Assembly (NCBI GenBank): GCA_004558105.1
Contig: SFEB01000003.1
Location: 1 to 53,721, forward strand
Direction of reading: 5' to 3'
Length of the DNA stretch: 53,721 nt
DNA from: Clostridiales bacterium
GTDB taxonomy: Bacteria; Bacillota; Clostridia; Christensenellales; CAG-314
The notes below the pieces were generated by a model. That model did no database searches and was not told the DNA's origin. It saw only the letters and a list, made by a program, of their open reading frames with translations. The position numbers and the translations under genes are program-made. Every line of letters begins with the position of its first letter. Within the stretch, counting starts at the first letter, position 1. Below, piece after piece: positions 49,928 through 53,721 of this stretch.

Positions 49928-50833
49928 ATGGTTGTTTTAAAGAATAAAACGTTGGCGGCGTTAAAAAAACGTCGTCAGGACGCGCAAATGGCTCTGGACG
50001 ACAGAATGGAGGAGTTGTATTACGACCAAGAGTTTAAAGCGGCGTATACGGCTGAAAGAGAACTCGAAATCGCCTTCGTTCGTTTTCAGGCAAAGGGCGG
50101 AGACGACAAAATCGTATCGGAGTTAGAGGCGGCGAAAAAGGTTACGGACGGAATTTTAGCAAAGAAAGGTTACAAACGCAGCGACCTTTCGGTTAAACCC
50201 TTTTGTTCCGTTTGCGGCGACACGGGTGTAGTAAACGGAAGGGCTTGCGATTGTGTCGAGGGGATAGAAAAAGAAATAATTTTCGGCGAAAGGGTGATTA
50301 CGGCAAAAAGCACTTTTTTTGACGATAATGAACGGAATTTCGACAATATCAAAGTGATAAAATCAGCTAAAAAGTGGTGCGAAGAGTTTGGAACGGGCGC
50401 AGACGTAAAGGTTAATTATCTCATTTGCGGGCACACGGGTGTCGGTAAGAGCTTTCTGACCGATTGCATGGTAAACGCTTTGACGGAAAAAGGCGTAAAC
50501 GTGGTTTATCTTACCGCGTACGAGCTCAGCCGTATGCTTCTGGACGATCTTAACGAACGGGGAAATACGCTCGTGGACGGGCTTTGCCGCGTGAAAGTTC
50601 TCGTCATCGACGACCTCGGTAAAGAGCCGATATACAATAAAGTCAGTCTGGAAGGTCTGTATTGTCTGCTTAACGAAAGAGCGGTAAAGGGGTTGAGTAC
50701 CGTCGTCAATACGAATCTGGAACCCGACGGGATTTTAGCGAGGTACGGCGAAAGCATACTTGCGCGACTTGCCAATACCCGCACTACTCACGTCGTTAAA
50801 CTCAAAGGTAACGACAAACGTCTTAAAATATAG
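49928..50833 (+). CDS. DnaI/DnaC-like helicase loader ATPase
   Basis: The protein has 301 residues. An N-terminal domain with zinc site CSVCGDTG…GRACDC (~95-110) contacts the helicase. The AAA+ core has Walker A GHTGVGKS (~167-174), Walker B VLVIDDLGKEP and the sensor region VVNTNLEPDG…RYGESILARL. It resembles B. subtilis DnaI, which places the replicative helicase on DNA. It begins on the base after the stop of the DnaD-repeat gene, so the two are co-translated primosome partners. Confidence 0.92.
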   Translation: MVVLKNKTLAALKKRRQDAQMALDDRMEELYYDQEFKAAYTAERELEIAFVRFQAKGGDDKIVSELEAAKKVTDGILAKKGYKRSDLSVKPFCSVCGDTGVVNGRACDCVEGIEKEIIFGERVITAKSTFFDDNERNFDNIKVIKSAKKWCEEFGTGADVKVNYLICGHTGVGKSFLTDCMVNALTEKGVNVVYLTAYELSRMLLDDLNERGNTLVDGLCRVKVLVIDDLGKEPIYNKVSLEGLYCLLNERAVKGLSTVVNTNLEPDGILARYGESILARLANTRTTHVVKLKGNDKRLKI

Positions 50834-50867
50834 AAATAATCGAAATACATTCAACGGAGTAAACTTA

Positions 50868-51620
50868 ATGCAGATAAATATAAGAAAGAACAATATACTG
50901 GTAAAACTGCTGGAGACGGAGGAAGAATTGGAAAAAGCGCGTCGTCTGAGGTACGAAGAACTGATTCTTTTCCATCGCGATCGCGACGATATTTCTTATG
51001 AAGAGTCCTACAACGACGTCGACCGCTTTTGCGACAACCTGATAGCGATAGACACGGACACCGACGAGGTAGTGGGAAGTTATCGTCTCATCAACAAAGA
51101 GCATCTGGAGAAAACGGGCGGTTTTGCCTGTGACGCGACGTTTGACGTGACGGCGATAAAAAATTCGCCGGAAAAAGCGGTTGAGTTGGGAAGGGCAGTC
51201 GTAAAGGAAGAGTATCGCGACGGCATCGTCATCAAGTGTTTATTGCAAGGTTTATTCCGATACTTGTTGGAGTACGGCGCAAAATATACTTTCGGTATTA
51301 TTTATCTGCCGAAAATGGACGAAAAAGCCTTTGACAATCTGGTTTCGTACTTTTACACTCGGTTGCTGGATAAAAACGAACTGGACATAAAGGCGAGAGA
51401 GCCGAGTTTTTCGCTTAACAGAATACCCAAGCAGGAAATAGACCTCGCTCTGGTTAAAAAGCACATACCGCCGTTGGTCAAAGCGTATCTGATGTTAGGT
51501 TGCAGGTTTGCGGGGACGGGGTGCGTCAGCGACAAACTTTTTGACTCACCGGGCGTAATGTTGGTTGTGGATAAAGACAACATCGACGACAGGTTGGTTA
51601 AATACATTATCGGTAAATAA
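50868..51620 (+). CDS. OlsB-like GNAT N-acyltransferase
   Basis: The protein has 250 residues from the ATG at 50868, with GGAG eight bases upstream. The Acetyltransf_5-like fold begins with LLETEEELEKARRLRYEELI and VDRFCDNLIAID…VVGSYRL. It has the phrase KAVELGRAVVKEEYRDG and the C-terminal VKAYLMLGCRFAG. In other bacteria such enzymes add a 3-hydroxy fatty acid to ornithine (OlsB) for ornithine lipids. The next gene is a PlsC acyltransferase, as OlsA follows OlsB, so the pair probably makes an aminolipid. The amino-acid substrate is unknown. Confidence 0.82.
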   Translation: MQINIRKNNILVKLLETEEELEKARRLRYEELILFHRDRDDISYEESYNDVDRFCDNLIAIDTDTDEVVGSYRLINKEHLEKTGGFACDATFDVTAIKNSPEKAVELGRAVVKEEYRDGIVIKCLLQGLFRYLLEYGAKYTFGIIYLPKMDEKAFDNLVSYFYTRLLDKNELDIKAREPSFSLNRIPKQEIDLALVKKHIPPLVKAYLMLGCRFAGTGCVSDKLFDSPGVMLVVDKDNIDDRLVKYIIGK

Positions 51621-51621
51621 G

Positions 51622-52830
51622 ATGAAAAAAGAGTATTCCTCATACGGCACGCCCAAACGGACCAACCGCGGACTTCTGACATTTATCAGGAGAGTGGTGT
51701 GGCCGGTTTTCGGACAAAAGGCAAAACTGAATATCGTGGAAAAGCCCGACGACATGCCCGAGCAGTTTATCATCGTCGGAAACCACCCGTCCGGTATGGA
51801 CGAAATATATTGCGCAAGAGTGATGTATCCCGTCAGGATTTCTTTCGTCACCAACAGGTACTATACTTTCAACAAAACGGTGGGGAAGTTTATGAGGGAG
51901 ATGGGGTGTATTCCCAAGAGCCTTTTCGTCGCAGATATGCAGTCGGTAAAAAACACGCTTAAAATGAAAGACCAAGGCGCTACGCTTTGTTTCTTTCCCG
52001 AAGTCAGGCTGAGTTTCGACGGAAGAGGTCAGAGGCTGCCGGCAAGTACGGGTAAGTTTTTTAAAATGTTGAAGTTGCCCGTATATCTCTGCCATTTTGA
52101 CGGAAGTTATTTCGTAAAGCCCAAGTGGGCGAAAAAAATGCGCAAAGGCGTGATTGACGTCAGAGTAAAACAATTGTATGACCGCGACGGTCTTGCGGCA
52201 GTCGGTAACGACGAGTTACAGCGCGTGTTGGAAGAAAATTTAAAATTCGACGATTACGAGTGGTTGAAAAAGTATCCCGATTACAGGTACCGCAGTAAAA
52301 AGTTTGCGGAAGGGCTGGAAAAGATACTTTACGTTTGCCCCCATTGCGGCAAGAAGTATACTTTAACGACAAAGGGTAACGTGATAAAATGCGGCGACTG
52401 CGGATATACGGTCAGGCTGAACGACAGATACGGGTTTGACGACGCGGGATTTCCGCACTATTACGACGACATAGGACAGTGGAACATAGCGCAACGCGAC
52501 GCCGTGAGAAAAAGGATAGACGAAGACGAAAACTTTGAACTAAGAGAAAAGGTAAAGTTGAAAGTACCGACCAGGACGGGTAAAGGATTCGTCGTCGAGG
52601 CGGGTGAGGGAGAAGTCTCTTTAAACGCCGGAGGGCTGACTTTCGTCGGCGTCAAGGACGGAAAAGATTTCGATTTGTTTATACCGATGCACGAGTCTTT
52701 TTATCTGCAACGCCGTCAAGGCAATGGAATGGTATTACGCCAGCGAATATTTTGCCGACAGGTTTACAGACGCAAAAAAATAAAAAAAGAAAGCACCCGT
52801 AAGGGCGTCACTCTTAGGGATTTAAATTGA
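51622..52830 (+). CDS. OlsA/PlsC-like acyltransferase fused to a zinc-ribbon C-terminus, 3' frameshift
   Basis: The N-terminal domain has NHPSGMDEI (NHx4D) and CFFPEVRLSFDG, typical of PlsC/OlsA. From about residue 240 a zinc ribbon (VCPHCGKKY, KCGDCGY) and a beta-rich tail follow; this fusion is unusual for an acyltransferase. The open frame runs to 52830, but its last ~45 residues look non-native. A frame change at the T5 run 52698-52702 gives ICNAVKAMEWYYASEYF and a stop at 52783, a much better ending. One T too many explains this. It starts one base after the OlsB-like stop and should act with it in lipid synthesis. Confidence 0.8.
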   Translation: MKKEYSSYGTPKRTNRGLLTFIRRVVWPVFGQKAKLNIVEKPDDMPEQFIIVGNHPSGMDEIYCARVMYPVRISFVTNRYYTFNKTVGKFMREMGCIPKSLFVADMQSVKNTLKMKDQGATLCFFPEVRLSFDGRGQRLPASTGKFFKMLKLPVYLCHFDGSYFVKPKWAKKMRKGVIDVRVKQLYDRDGLAAVGNDELQRVLEENLKFDDYEWLKKYPDYRYRSKKFAEGLEKILYVCPHCGKKYTLTTKGNVIKCGDCGYTVRLNDRYGFDDAGFPHYYDDIGQWNIAQRDAVRKRIDEDENFELREKVKLKVPTRTGKGFVVEAGEGEVSLNAGGLTFVGVKDGKDFDLFIPMHESFYLQRRQGNGMVLRQRIFCRQVYRRKKIKKESTRKGVTLRDLN

Positions 52831-52840
52831 ATATTTCATA

Positions 52841-52871
52841 AAACTCGACTTTGTCATAAGTCGGGTTTTTA
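52841..52871 (+). terminator. Terminator after the acyltransferase pair
   Basis: The 11-bp stem AAACTCGACTT/AAGTCGGGTTT (one G-U) with TGTCAT loop is followed by a T-run. Confidence 0.88.
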
Positions 52872-52889
52872 TTTTACATGAAAAAGCGA

Positions 52890-52918
52890 TTGAAAAAAAT
52901 AAAAAGATGTGTTATACT
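52890..52918 (+). promoter_or_regulatory. Promoter at the start of the AT-rich right-edge segment
   Basis: TTGAAA (52890-52895), 17 bases, TATACT (52913-52918). A small hairpin AAGGG/CCCTT with T6 lies at 52961-52982 and could terminate a ~60-base transcript. Confidence 0.7.
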
Positions 52919-52989
52919 AAACTTGGCTCTTAAACTAAATATTAAAAGGTGTGAATAATCAAGGGATAAGTCTACCCTTTTTTAAGCAT

Positions 52990-53040
52990 ACTCCTATTGT
53001 AAAGATTTGTTAAAAATGCAAATCCCAAAACGATAGGAGT
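52990..53040. repeat. 51-bp nested palindrome in the DUF262 leader or N-terminus
   Basis: The outer arms ACTCCTAT (52990-52997) and ATAGGAGT (53033-53040) match perfectly. The inner arms GATTTG (53004-53009) and CAAATC (53019-53024) form a second stem. An in-frame TAA (53011-53013) sits in the inner loop. Confidence 0.75.
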
Positions 53041-53721
53041 GATTATTATATTTATGCAGATGGTAAAAAAGATGTTGCTGTTATAGATTCTATAATAAAA
53101 GGATATCCATTAGGTTTAATTTATTTTGTAAAAACGGCAGAAGACAAGTATGAAGTATTAGACGGACAGCAACGTATAACAAGTTTTGGTAGATTTTATA
53201 CAGATAAATTTCCTATAACTGATAATAACGATATACCACATTATTTTAGTGGTCTTGCCGAGGATATTAAGAAAAAAATAAGGGAAACAAAACTCACTAT
53301 TTATATTTGCGAGGGAGAAGAAAGCGAAATTAAAGAGTGGTTTGAAACAATAAATATTGCAGGTATACCATTAAACGAACAAGAACTTGCTAATGCAATA
53401 CACTCTGGGCCTTTTATAACAAAGGCAAAAGAAGAATTTAGTAACAGTAATAATGCTAATATACAAAAATGGAGCGCTTATTTAAGCGGCTCGGTTTTAA
53501 GGCAAGATTATCTTCGCACCGCTTTGTCGTGGGTTAGTAAAGGCGAAATTGATAAATATATGAGCAAACATCGTTTTGATGACAATATAAACGAATTGAA
53601 AGCATATTTTAATAGTGTTATTGATTGGATTTCTTCGGTATTTATTGATGTGGAAAATAGTATGAACGGTGCACCTTTGCCTTATGTTGGGCTTTCTGAA
53701 AAGGCTATCCGCAACAGGAAG
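53014..53721 (+). CDS. DUF262 (GmrS-like N-terminal) protein, truncated at window end, start unclear
   Basis: The frame is open from 53014 to the edge. It reads DVAVIDSIIKGYPLG, then YEVLDGQQRITSFGRFY, then NIAGIPLNEQELANAIHSG: the DUF262 ParB/Srx-like nucleotidyl domain with its LDGQQR motif, as in GmrSD-type restriction and in other defence genes. The same frame continues upstream to a GTG at 52951 (MNNQGISLPFFKHTPIVKIC), but a TAA at 53011 interrupts it. No ATG in frame precedes the conserved core. Either the N-terminus is broken or translation uses an atypical start. The gene is AT-rich versus its neighbours, suggesting acquisition. Any C-terminal nuclease lies beyond the window. Confidence 0.78.

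Noticed and set aside
52990..53040. Retron or IS200/IS605 end
   Set aside because: The nested palindrome is suggestive, but there is no reverse transcriptase or transposase in the window and no target repeat visible.

Overview
The window looks like chromosome of an uncultured, Gram-positive Bacillota/Clostridia-type anaerobe. Supporting genes are AddAB rather than RecBCD, a DnaD/DnaI-type primosome pair, an anaerobic NrdG-like activase, PerR-rubrerythrin, a SpoIIQ-like M23 protein and a collagen-like protein of exosporium type. Intergenic DNA is rich in strong sigma-A promoters, nearly all with a 17-bp spacer, and in GC-rich terminator hairpins. Most genes have moderate GC with many GAC/GTC codons. 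Three patches are clearly AT-richer and look acquired: the RlmA-like methyltransferase at 35.6 kb, parts of its surroundings, and the DUF262 gene at the right edge.

Layout: 0-3.2 kb holds a partial MscS channel, an ABC exporter and uracil-DNA glycosylase. 3.2-4.1 kb is rsmA on the minus strand. 4.2-10.4 kb is a five-gene plus-strand run: a release-factor-like protein lacking the codon-reading motif, a UvrD-like helicase, a coiled-coil protein, a one-pass membrane protein with a long beta-repeat exterior, and a tiny membrane protein. This run is my best candidate for an undescribed system. 10.5-18.1 kb has two sister lipoproteins, a TetR regulator with a small membrane protein, an RlmI-like methyltransferase, a secreted protein, an M23 peptidase, hpt, a Sel1-repeat protein and rpsF-ssb-rpsR. 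18.3-28.7 kb is rich in DNA-end processing: SbcD-like/YhaN-like, NrdG-like, AddB and AddA.

28.8-34 kb has a collagen-like gene and a nucleosidase-fold gene behind a sigma-K-like promoter, then a MacB-like ABC protein. 34-38.5 kb contains tRNA-Val, a zinc-ribbon protein, an AlkD-like protein, the AT-rich RlmA-like gene, a damaged-looking large serine recombinase and a tRNA cluster fMet-Met-Glu; this is an integration hotspot. 38.9-46.5 kb has an NhaC antiporter, perR-rubrerythrin with a visible operator, a PlsC-like acyltransferase, split transketolase, a third sister lipoprotein, and orphan citX with a frameshifted citG. 46.7-52.8 kb has argS, a four-repeat DnaD protein, DnaI, an OlsB-like acyltransferase and a PlsC-zinc-ribbon protein with a 3' frameshift. 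The right edge carries a truncated DUF262 gene behind an unusual leader.

Recurring signals: at least three genes (18302, 22045, 41758) have a -10 hexamer exactly six bases before the ATG, with no Shine-Dalgarno, which predicts leaderless mRNAs. Near-identical terminator stems recur at 3.2, 18.1, 21.3 and 28.8 kb.
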